From the NCBI GenBank assembly GCA_023428885.1, contig JAEYWQ010000230.1:1-32917 (forward strand): 32,917 nt of DNA, in the 5' to 3' direction. The translations under genes were made by a program, and so were the position numbers. Shown piece by piece: positions 1 to 6,165 of this stretch (positions are counted from its first letter, which is position 1; each line of letters starts with the position of its first letter). The DNA comes from Bacillota bacterium (lineage in GTDB: Bacteria > Bacillota > Clostridia > Lachnospirales > Lachnospiraceae). The notes under the pieces are model-generated. The model ran no database searches and was not told the DNA's origin. It saw nothing but the letters and a program-made list of their open reading frames with translations.

Positions 1-113
1 CATTTATCTAGAAATTAATATGAGATTATAAAGGAATACTGACAAAGATAGCATGTGTATGTCATAAAACTGTTAAAAAAGGGAAGGTAAATAAAATTTT
101 TGTAAATTAACGC

Positions 114-142
114 TTGTAATATTAACCAAATTATAGTATAAT
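114..142 (+). promoter_or_regulatory. Sigma-A-type promoter P1 of the SSB-like gene
   Basis: TTGTAA (114-119), a 17-bp spacer and a perfect TATAAT (137-142). It would give a leader of about 220 nt before the start codon at 369. Promoter by consensus only. Confidence 0.6.
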
Positions 143-264
143 GGATAAAAATTAACAGTAAATTAATTCCAATTTCTTTCTGCAAAGGGGCTTAATTTAA
201 GGGAAATTTCAGCATTTGACGGCCGTTTCAAAGAAATATGTCGCAAAAAAGCAATCAAAAATGA

Positions 265-293
265 TTGAAATGTAAAATATTTCCTTATATAAT
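265..293 (+). promoter_or_regulatory. Sigma-A-type promoter P2 of the SSB-like gene
   Basis: TTGAAA (265-270), a 17-bp spacer and TATAAT (288-293). It is closer to the gene than P1 and would give a leader of about 70 nt. The -35 matches 5 of 6 consensus bases and the -10 all 6. Confidence 0.65.
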
Positions 294-368
294 TAAGGCA
301 GATAGAATACAAATTAGTTGTAGAGAAAATCTAAAACGAACCAGAAGAAAAGAAGGGAGTAGTACAAC

Positions 369-1007
369 ATGACAGATAAAGTATTTGATAACAATCAAGT
401 AAGTGTTGCGGGTGAGGTAATCAGCGAATTTACTTTCAGCCATGAGGTCTTCGGGGAAGGCTTTTACTTATTGGAGGTACTAGTAGGACGATTAAGTAAC
501 TCTTACGACGTTATTCCGGTCATGGTATCGGAACGTTTAATTGATGTGAAAGAAAGTTATAAGGGTAAGTTCGTTGAAGTAGCCGGACAGTTTAGATCTT
601 ATAATCGTCATGAAGACAGTAAGAACCGCTTAGTGCTCTCAGTGTTTGCAAGAGAGATCAGAGTGGAGGATCAGGAAATTGAAGGTGCGAAGCCAAACTA
701 CATTTTCTTAGATGGTTTTGTCTGTAAGCCTCCAGTTTACCGCAAAACACCACTTGGAAGGGAAATTGCCGATATTCTTTTAGCAGTGAATCGTCCATAT
801 GGTAAGTCAGACTATATTCCATGTATTTGCTGGGGAAGGAATGCAAGATTTGCTGAATCTTTCGAAGTTGGTGGACACATTCAGGTTTGGGGAAGAATCC
901 AAAGCCGTGAATACCAGAAGAAGATGACAGAAGTGGATTTCGAGAAGCGTATCGCTTATGAAGTTTCTGTTAGCAAGCTTGAATATATTGATAGTGAAGA
1001 AGAGTAA
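369..1007 (+). CDS. Single-stranded-DNA-binding-like protein with two OB folds
   Basis: A 212-residue soluble protein that probably binds single-stranded DNA. Two similar halves are visible. Residues ~8-105 contain VSVAGEVISEFTFSHE...YDVIPVMVSERLI...FVEVAGQFRSY. Residues ~108-205 contain NYIFLDGFVCKPPVYRKTPLGREIADILLAVNR, then YIPCICWGRNARFAESFEVGG and IQVWGRIQSREY. The second half carries the clearest SSB hallmarks: the R-x-TPLG-x-EI turn, the CICWGRNA strand and the G-x-IQVWGRIQSREY strand. The usual acidic disordered tail ending in DDIPF is absent; the protein ends SEEE. It is longer than a standard SSB core, consistent with duplicated OB folds as annotated in many Lachnospiraceae. The ATG at 369 follows AGAAGGGAG. 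It is monocistronic, closed by the terminator at 1085. The DNA-binding role is from family resemblance. Confidence 0.8.
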   Translation: MTDKVFDNNQVSVAGEVISEFTFSHEVFGEGFYLLEVLVGRLSNSYDVIPVMVSERLIDVKESYKGKFVEVAGQFRSYNRHEDSKNRLVLSVFAREIRVEDQEIEGAKPNYIFLDGFVCKPPVYRKTPLGREIADILLAVNRPYGKSDYIPCICWGRNARFAESFEVGGHIQVWGRIQSREYQKKMTEVDFEKRIAYEVSVSKLEYIDSEEE

Positions 1008-1084
1008 AAGCTTTACTTAATTTCAGTAACATGAACTGTGCTGAATGATTGCACTGATCAATAAGCAGGTAATATGAATTATAT

Positions 1085-1135
1085 GGCTATGATTATCTAA
1101 TTCTTTGATGGAATTAGATAAATCATAGCCTTTTT
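1085..1135 (+). terminator. Rho-independent terminator after the SSB-like gene
   Basis: A long inverted repeat: GGCTATGATTATCTAATTC pairs with GAATTAGAT(A)AATCATAGCC around a short loop, followed by TTTTT (1131-1135). The repeat element starting at 1137 begins almost on the T-run. Confidence 0.9.
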
Positions 1136-1136
1136 C

Positions 1137-1204
1137 ATTTTATAGGAAATCCCGATGAATTTCCTATAAAATAAAAGGCACTGCGTGCCGAGAAGCACAC
1201 TTTG
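1137..1204 (+). repeat. Family A palindromic repeat, short copy A1
   Basis: Hairpin 1 is ATTTTATAGGAAAT (1137-1150) paired with ATTTCCTATAAAAT (1159-1172), loop CCCGATGA. Hairpin 2 is GGCAC-TGC-GTGCC (1177-1189). The tail GAGAAGCACACTTTG (1190-1204) matches the 3' end of the long copies. Compared with the copies at 11617 and 18386, hairpin 3 and the 5' arm of hairpin 4 are missing. Downstream, 1205-1300 holds no recognisable feature apart from an A-run near 1220. Confidence 0.75.
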
Positions 1205-1302
1205 TTCATTGCCAGTAGTTAAAAAAAAAGGAGTTACGACGCTAACTGACACAGTATGATAAACTCTTGAATATAATATTGAGTAGGTTAGTAAATAATA
1301 GA

Positions 1303-1331
1303 TTGACAACGGGGTGACGAAGTGATAGTAT
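1303..1331 (+). promoter_or_regulatory. Promoter of the lysine-riboswitch/dapAB transcript
   Basis: A perfect TTGACA (1303-1308), a 17-bp spacer and TAGTAT (1326-1331). It lies just upstream of the riboswitch aptamer and gives a start near 1338. Confidence 0.75.
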
Positions 1332-1354
1332 TTAGTTACTTACAATTGAAAATT

Positions 1355-1530
1355 AATTGGTAGAGGCGCATTGATTATGAGTAAACGATTCGATATGTCA
1401 GGCATATATGAGAGTCGTTGAAGGGATGAGATGCCGAAGTTTGTAATACCCTGAAGTATTATAAGCTGGTTGTATGATTAAGAATTATACAACTGTCATC
1501 AGCTTTTGATGGAGAGCTACCTAAAGAATG
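1355..1530 (+). promoter_or_regulatory. Lysine riboswitch (L box)
   Basis: The hallmark lysine aptamer segments appear in order: GGTAGAGGCGC (1359-1369), GAGTAAAC after 1379, GAAGGGATGAGATGCCGAAG (about 1420-1440), CTGAAGTATTATAAGCTGG, and the closing GATGGAGAGCTACC (ends ~1521). P1 pairs GGTAG (1359-1363) with CTACC (1517-1521). Known role: lysine binding favours termination and lowers diaminopimelate/lysine synthesis, which fits dapA-dapB downstream. TAAAGAAT (1522-1529), next to P1, can pair with ATTCTTTA (1569-1576) just before the terminator stem, a candidate switching helix. Confidence 0.95.
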
Positions 1531-1578
1531 GATAGGTCACAGGGATTTTCTGTGTTTATTAATTTGTTATTCTTTAGT

Positions 1579-1602
1579 GTCGACTCCTTGTCGGCTTTTT
1601 TT
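1579..1602 (+). terminator. Intrinsic terminator of the lysine riboswitch
   Basis: GTCGAC (1579-1584), loop TCCTT, GTCGGC (1590-1595), then seven T (1596-1602). The stem is only 6 bp with one G-T pair, so adjoining pairing (ATTCTTTA at 1569-1576 with TAAAGAAT at 1522-1529) may be needed for full strength. It is the expression-platform terminator before dapA. Confidence 0.7.
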
Positions 1603-1698
1603 ATTGCGCGGGAACAAGGCGTGCAAGCATGCTTTGTTATTCATGACAAGTGAGGCTGCTTACAGACTCATCTTGTATTAAGATCATGGAGGTATATT

Positions 1699-2583
1699 AT
1701 GTCTATTTATACAGGTTCAGGAGTTGCTATTATTACACCGTTTAAGGAGGATCTTACAGTTAACTATGACAAATTTGGTGAACTGATAGATTATCAAATT
1801 GAGAATGGTACGGATAGTATTATTGTTTGTGGTACAACTGGGGAAGCTTCTACGTTATCTCATGAGGAACACATTGAATGTATTCGTTTTGTTTGTGAGT
1901 ATACAAACAAAAGAGTTCCTGTCATTGCTGGTACAGGATCAAATTGCACCGATACTGCAATTTATCTTACGAAAGAAGCAAAAAAAGCAGGTGCGGATGC
2001 TACTCTTGTAGTTACCCCATATTATAACAAAGCAACACAAAAAGGTTTAATTGGACATTTTACAGATATCGCTTTAGCTTCTGATTTGCCAATGGTATTA
2101 TATAACATTCCTGGAAGAACAGGATGTAATATTCAACCAGAAACTGCAGCTTATCTTTGCAAGAATGTAGACACAATTGTTGCTATGAAGGATGCAACTG
2201 GATGCATTAGTCAGGTAGCACAGACGATCTTACAATGTGAAGGTATGTTGGACATTTACTCTGGAAATGATGATCAAATTGTTCCATTGTTATCCTTAGG
2301 TGGTAAGGGTGTCATCTCTGTATTAGCCAATGTAGCACCAAGAGAAACTCATGATATTGTTGCGAAGTATCTTTCTGGTGACACGAAGGGAAGCTTAGAG
2401 TTGCAGTTGAAGTACCTACCATTAATTAATGCACTTTTTTGTGAAGTAAATCCTATCCCTGTGAAGAAGGCCATGAACTTGATGGGATATGAAACTGGAG
2501 ATTTAAGAAAGCCATTGACTGAGATGGAAGATGCTCATGCAGAGGTTCTATTAAAAGAGATGAAGAAAGTTGGTTTAATATAA
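1699..2583 (+). CDS. dapA: 4-hydroxy-tetrahydrodipicolinate synthase
   Basis: Condenses pyruvate with aspartate semialdehyde, the committed step to diaminopimelate (cell wall) and lysine, in the cytoplasm. It is a 294-residue TIM-barrel aldolase of normal family length. The Schiff-base lysine is K164 in VAMKDATG. The catalytic triad equivalents are T47 (CGTTGEA), Y109 (VTPYYN) and Y135 (LYNIPGRTG), with R140 as the carboxylate-binding arginine. The ATG at 1699 follows GGAGG at 1687-1691 with good spacing. It is the first gene behind the lysine riboswitch and is followed 23 bp later by dapB, so the two form a lysine-repressed operon. Confidence 0.97.
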   Translation: MSIYTGSGVAIITPFKEDLTVNYDKFGELIDYQIENGTDSIIVCGTTGEASTLSHEEHIECIRFVCEYTNKRVPVIAGTGSNCTDTAIYLTKEAKKAGADATLVVTPYYNKATQKGLIGHFTDIALASDLPMVLYNIPGRTGCNIQPETAAYLCKNVDTIVAMKDATGCISQVAQTILQCEGMLDIYSGNDDQIVPLLSLGGKGVISVLANVAPRETHDIVAKYLSGDTKGSLELQLKYLPLINALFCEVNPIPVKKAMNLMGYETGDLRKPLTEMEDAHAEVLLKEMKKVGLI

Positions 2584-2606
2584 TTTGCTGAAGAAGGGTG
2601 GTTTTC

Positions 2607-3365
2607 ATGACTGAGATTATTATGGTTGGTTGTAATGGAAAGATGGGTCAGGTGATTAGCAATTTAGTTAAACTTGATGAGTCTGTGGAGATTGTGGCTG
2701 GAGTCGACGTATTTGATGATGGAAGAAATGATTATCCGGTCTTTCGTAATATAGAAGAATGTACGGTTAGTGCGGATGTAGTTATCGATTTTTCTAATCC
2801 GAAAGGACTTGATTTATTACTGCAAGTCGGTATCTCACGTCAACTTCCATTGGTGCTATGTACAACCGGTTATTCGGAAGAACAAGTGGCACAAATTAAT
2901 GAGGCTTCAAAACAAGTGGCAATCTTAAGATCAGCAAATATGTCTTTGGGAGTGAATACCTTACTTAAGTTATTACAGACAGCTGCTAAAGTTCTTGCTG
3001 CAGCTGATTTTGATATTGAAATTATAGAAAAACATCATAATCAGAAGATAGATGCCCCAAGCGGTACTGCATTAGCACTTGCTGATTCCATCAATGAAGC
3101 CTTAAATCATGAATATGAGTACGTTTACGATCGTGCATCTGTTCGAGAAAAACGTAGTAAGAAGGAAATTGGAATTATGGCAGTTCGCGGTGGAAATATT
3201 GTTGGTGAACACGAAGTTATCTTTGCCGGAACCGATGAAGTGATAGAAATTAAACATACAGCTTACTCAAAGGCTATCTTTGGTAAAGGCGCAATCGCTG
3301 CTGCCAAATATCTAAAGGGTAAGAAGAGTGGAATGTACGATATGAGCCAGGTGATTGAAGGCTAA
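2607..3365 (+). CDS. dapB: 4-hydroxy-tetrahydrodipicolinate reductase
   Basis: Reduces the DapA product to tetrahydrodipicolinate with NAD(P)H. It has 252 residues, a typical length. The N-terminal Rossmann glycine motif is GCNGKMG (residues 8-14). The signature EKHHNQKIDAPSGTA holds H143, H144 and K147, the expected general acid/substrate residues, followed by the PSGT substrate loop. A GTG at 2598 is in frame, but ATG 2607 is preferred because AGAAGGGTGG (2592-2601) sits at the right distance before it and MTEIIMVG begins the first strand directly. It lies 23 bp after dapA in the same operon. Confidence 0.96.
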   Translation: MTEIIMVGCNGKMGQVISNLVKLDESVEIVAGVDVFDDGRNDYPVFRNIEECTVSADVVIDFSNPKGLDLLLQVGISRQLPLVLCTTGYSEEQVAQINEASKQVAILRSANMSLGVNTLLKLLQTAAKVLAAADFDIEIIEKHHNQKIDAPSGTALALADSINEALNHEYEYVYDRASVREKRSKKEIGIMAVRGGNIVGEHEVIFAGTDEVIEIKHTAYSKAIFGKGAIAAAKYLKGKKSGMYDMSQVIEG

Positions 3366-3390
3366 GCAAGGGGACGGTTCTACCATCCTC

Positions 3391-3419
3391 TTGACAAAGA
3401 AAGTAGATAACGGTATACT
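3391..3419 (+). promoter_or_regulatory. Promoter for trpS
   Basis: A perfect TTGACA (3391-3396), a 17-bp spacer and TATACT (3414-3419). Transcription would start near 3426 and cross the hairpin at 3451-3488 before reaching trpS. Confidence 0.75.
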
Positions 3420-3450
3420 TTTGTTAGCTTAGCATGACTAAAAACCATAG

Positions 3451-3488
3451 AAAGCTTTTGTCTCTTGTAAAGGGGCAAGGGCTTTTTT
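3451..3488 (+). terminator. Terminator/attenuator in the dapB-trpS gap
   Basis: AAAGCTTTTGTCTCTT (3451-3466), loop GTA, then the fully paired AAGGGGCAAGGGCTTT (3470-3485), counting G-T pairs, followed by a T-run (3483-3488). A further helix, TGACTAA (3435-3441) with TTAGTCA (3504-3510), can close around it. It can end dapAB transcripts. Because it also lies downstream of the promoter at 3391, it is a candidate trpS attenuator. No T-box consensus is present. Confidence 0.8.
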
Positions 3489-3543
3489 AAAACAAAGGAT
3501 TTGTTAGTCAGTACAGGAGATACGATAGAGAGAGGTAAATACT

Positions 3544-4536
3544 ATGGGTGAAAAAAAGAGAATATTAACAGGGGATCGTACGACCGGAAAGCTTCACTTA
3601 GGACATTACGTGGGGAGTCTACAACAACGTGTTGCTTTACAAGATGAATATGATACCTTTATCTTACTTGCAGATGTACAAGCTTTGACAACACATTTTG
3701 AAAATCCATCCTTAATCAATGGAAGTATCTATGATGTTGCAATGGATAATTTATCTGTTGGGCTTGATCCGAATAAAGTTACAATTTTTCAACAATCTCA
3801 GATTAAGGCAATTGCAGAATTGACAGTGTTCTATTCTATGTTTGTTTCTGTTAATACATTACGACATAATCCAACAATTAAAACAGAAGCGGCGAATTAT
3901 GGTTATAGTGATATGACCTATGGTTTTCTAGGATATCCAGTGAGCCAGTCAGCTGATATCACCTTCTGTAATGCAGATCTAGTTCCGGTTGGTGAGGATC
4001 AATTACCTCATATGGAATTAACCCGTAAGATTGTACGTCGTTTTAATGATTTATATGGCGATACCTTAGTGGAACCACAAGCAAAATTAAGTAATTGTTC
4101 TCGTTTGATGGGACTTGATGGTAATGCTAAGATGGGTAAGAGCATGGGAAATGCAATCTATCTTTCTGATGATTCAAAGACTGTTCTTGATAAAGTAAAA
4201 CAAGCAGTTACCGATCCTAATCGTATCTCATTAAAGGATCCAGGTAATCCAGAGATCTGTATGGTACAAAAGTATCACAAGATTTTCAATGAGGCAGAGC
4301 ATGGCAATATCTGTGATATGTGTCGTAGTGCTTCTATTGGATGTGTGGCATGTAAGAAGAACTTAGCAGAGAAACTAAACACCTTATTAGATCCTTTCCG
4401 TGAAAGAAGAGCTTACTATGAAGAGCACACTTCTCAAGTAAAGGAAATTATTATGGCAGGTAGTGAGAAAGCTAATAAAATTGGGGAAGAAACCGTAGCA
4501 AAAGTTAAAAAGGCAATGTGCGTTTCTATCGACTAA
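3544..4536 (+). CDS. trpS: Tryptophanyl-tRNA synthetase, Fe-S cluster type
   Basis: Charges tRNA-Trp with tryptophan in the cytoplasm. It has 330 residues, usual for bacterial TrpRS. Class I signatures are HLGH (18-21) in TTGKLHLGHYVGSL and KMGKS (196-200) in NAKMGKSMGNA. Cysteines C239, C260, C267 and C270 give C-x20-C-x6-C-x2-C, with an extra C257. This is close to the C-x22-C-x6-C-x2-C pattern that binds a [4Fe-4S] cluster near the anticodon site in Thermotoga maritima TrpRS, so a cluster is inferred here. The ATG at 3544 follows AGAGAGG. It has its own promoter (3391) and terminator (4544). Identity as TrpRS is near certain; the cluster is by motif. Confidence 0.96.
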   Translation: MGEKKRILTGDRTTGKLHLGHYVGSLQQRVALQDEYDTFILLADVQALTTHFENPSLINGSIYDVAMDNLSVGLDPNKVTIFQQSQIKAIAELTVFYSMFVSVNTLRHNPTIKTEAANYGYSDMTYGFLGYPVSQSADITFCNADLVPVGEDQLPHMELTRKIVRRFNDLYGDTLVEPQAKLSNCSRLMGLDGNAKMGKSMGNAIYLSDDSKTVLDKVKQAVTDPNRISLKDPGNPEICMVQKYHKIFNEAEHGNICDMCRSASIGCVACKKNLAEKLNTLLDPFRERRAYYEEHTSQVKEIIMAGSEKANKIGEETVAKVKKAMCVSID

Positions 4537-4543
4537 GAAATAG

Positions 4544-4584
4544 CGGGCATTCTATATCAAGTTGATATAGGGTGGCCGTTTTTT
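4544..4584 (+). terminator. Terminator of trpS
   Basis: CGGGCATTCTATATC (4544-4558) pairs with GATATAGGGTGGCCG (ends 4578) with one mismatch, followed by TTTTTT (4579-4584). Confidence 0.9.
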
Positions 4585-4598
4585 GGTTTCTGCGTAGA

Positions 4599-4885
4599 GA
4601 TTCGCCTGACCAATACCCTTAGGTGGGGGTGATGAGGTAGTTTGTACCTGATAGAAAAACTCATGCTTCGATTCCAATGCATAAGAAATCCTAAATTCCC
4701 GATCATCTTATGTAAGGGCATATCCTAAAACAGATAACTCGCTGCGCTCAGACAGATCTGTTTTAGGATATTACATAAGATGATGGGGAAAAGGATTTCT
4801 AATGCATTTACATAGGCGCATTCGCTTTTTCTATCAGCTGCAAACTGCCAGTATTTGTTGAGAAAGGGTATTGGTCAGGCGAATC
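4599..4885 (+). repeat. Family B long imperfect hairpin, copy B1
   Basis: Outer arms GATTCGCCTGACCAATACCC (4599-4618) and its exact complement (4866-4885) close a ~287-nt hairpin. Inside them are an internal loop, a 24-position stem (4636-4659 with 4826-4849; 23 paired, 2 of them G-T), and a conserved internal loop (CTCATGCTTCGATTCCAAT at 4660-4678 against CATAGGCGCATTCG at 4811-4824). Further in lies an inner stem that includes CATCTTATGTA with TACATAAGATG, and a 52-nt tip (ATATCCTAAAACAGAT 4720-4735, 20-nt loop, complement 4756-4771). A second copy lies at 23276. No ORF or transposase. It fills most of the 4537-5091 gene-free stretch. Confidence 0.85.
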
Positions 4886-4918
4886 ATATTTGGAAAGTTC
4901 TTCGAACTTGCCAAATAT
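4886..4918 (+). repeat. 33-nt hairpin directly after B1
   Basis: ATATTTGG, one mismatch, AAGTTC, loop TTC, GAACTT, mismatch, CCAAATAT: a 15-3-15 hairpin that starts on the base after B1. The same architecture follows B2 at 23561. From 4919 to 5091 I see only AT-rich sequence and the AAAGGAG site (5074-5080) of the next gene. Confidence 0.75.
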
Positions 4919-5091
4919 AAAAGAGATATGAACAAGATATAAAAGATTATAAATGATATATCAGAGATAGGAATTATAGTAGGAAAAGAGATGAGAAAAT
5001 ATAAGATTCTTCCAAAGAAATCCACTTTAGAATTGAAAAGGATTTATCGATATAAGAATTAATACCTTTGTAGAAAGGAGATTGTTTTGAT

Positions 5092-6153
5092 ATGCATAAC
5101 AAGAATAAGAACGTTAAGATAAAGCGTCAAATAATGGCGGTGTTACTTGCTTTTTGTGTGGTTACGACCACAGAGTTTCCTATGACGATTCCTGTTTTGG
5201 CTGCCACTGGTAAGGAAGAGGCTGTGAAAGAAAGCAGGATTTTAGTGGACTCTAATGAGATGTTTATTAACCAGAGGACAAGCTTTACTATAGGGCTAAG
5301 AGATAAAGCTAGTAATGAGGATCTGGTAATCGTTTCTAAGACGAAAGGCCTTGTTGAGGTCAAGAACGGAAAATGGGGGGATGAGCTAAAGACATTTACC
5401 TTGTTGCCCAAAAAGGCAGGTAGGGCTGTCCTTAGGTTATCCTTGGTTAGCACGAAGGCAGGGAAACAAAAGGTCTTAGAGGAAGTTGAGCTTATCGTTC
5501 ATGTGAGTGATCGCAAGGAATTAACACCTGAGGAGATCAGTTATAATTGTAGTCAGGCCATGATTGAGATTCTGGCTTTTGACTCTGTGAATAGCAAAAG
5601 CCTAGGGTCAGGTTTCTTTATCTCGGAGAATCAAATTTTGACGAATTACCATGTCATTGAAAAAGCCAGTCGCTTAATTATTCGTGATTATCATGGAAAG
5701 GTCTATGAGGTTACTCACATTGTTGACTATACATCATCCTATGATTTGGCAATCCTGCAGGTAAAAGAAAAGTCGGAGCATGCTCTTAGACTGAATTTGA
5801 AAACGGTAGAAACTGGTGAGACAGTGTATGCTTTAGGTAGTCCACTGGAGTTAACAGGAACTTTGTCCGAGGGTATGGTTTCAAAGGCATACCGATCCTA
5901 TGAGAATATGACTTATCATCAGAGTACAGCATATATCTCGAAGAGTAGTGGGGGAGGGCCTTTACTTAATGTTTTTGGAGAAGTGATTGGTGTTAACTCA
6001 TTAATGCTTCTTGGACAGCAGAATGTATATTTAGCCGTAGATATTCGATACATAAATAGGCTGAACCGTAAAGAACCAAAGCCAATCCAAGTTTTGTATG
6101 AAGAAAATAAGGACAAAGTGAAGGAAGAGATTATCTATATTAGTTTTCCATAA
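5092..6153 (+). CDS. Exported HtrA/trypsin-like protein lacking the catalytic serine
   Basis: A 353-residue protein with a signal peptide (basic start, hydrophobic residues ~14-28, likely cleaved near VLAA). It has a ~100-residue beta-rich N-domain and a trypsin-fold domain from ~147. H187 (NYHVIE) and D218 (SYDLAIL) of the triad are in place. The nucleophile region reads KSSGGGPLLN where the downstream paralogue reads RGNSGGPLIN; ungapped alignment puts G287 at the serine position. Codons 5944-5958 are AGT AGT GGG GGA GGG, so two base changes would be needed to restore GNS-type spacing. No PDZ domain follows. It is probably a non-catalytic pseudoprotease, perhaps binding peptides or partnering the neighbour 12 bp downstream. 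S286 acting as nucleophile is possible but unlikely. The ATG is preceded by AAAGGAG. Confidence 0.85.
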   Translation: MHNKNKNVKIKRQIMAVLLAFCVVTTTEFPMTIPVLAATGKEEAVKESRILVDSNEMFINQRTSFTIGLRDKASNEDLVIVSKTKGLVEVKNGKWGDELKTFTLLPKKAGRAVLRLSLVSTKAGKQKVLEEVELIVHVSDRKELTPEEISYNCSQAMIEILAFDSVNSKSLGSGFFISENQILTNYHVIEKASRLIIRDYHGKVYEVTHIVDYTSSYDLAILQVKEKSEHALRLNLKTVETGETVYALGSPLELTGTLSEGMVSKAYRSYENMTYHQSTAYISKSSGGGPLLNVFGEVIGVNSLMLLGQQNVYLAVDIRYINRLNRKEPKPIQVLYEENKDKVKEEIIYISFP

Positions 6154-6165
6154 GGGGGCCAAGAA

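Larger units (their letters stand above)
1..368. other. Upstream region of the SSB-like gene
   Basis: No convincing coding sequence is visible here. The stretch is very AT-rich and holds two promoter-like sites (114-142 and 265-293), which are listed separately, plus the ribosome binding site AGAAGGGAG just before the ATG at 369. A small inverted repeat, CAATCA/TGATTG, lies near 252-267 and overlaps the second -35. I see no riboswitch consensus. The first ~110 bases hold nothing I can name. Confidence 0.5.

Noticed and set aside
3370..3381. GGGGACGGTTCT, similar to REP-like sequences associated with Y1 transposases
   Set aside because: Only one short half is present, with no inverted partner or transposase nearby.
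3434..3490. 18-codon leader peptide before trpS
   Set aside because: It contains no Trp codon, has no good ribosome site, and simply reads through the terminator hairpin.
4660..4824. tRNA- or rRNA-like structure in the B element
   Set aside because: No T-arm GTTCRA motif, anticodon arm or rRNA signature; the fold is one long hairpin.
4599..4885. Insertion sequence or transposon remnant
   Set aside because: No transposase ORF, no target-site duplication visible at either copy, and the termini differ between copies; a structured repeat fits better.
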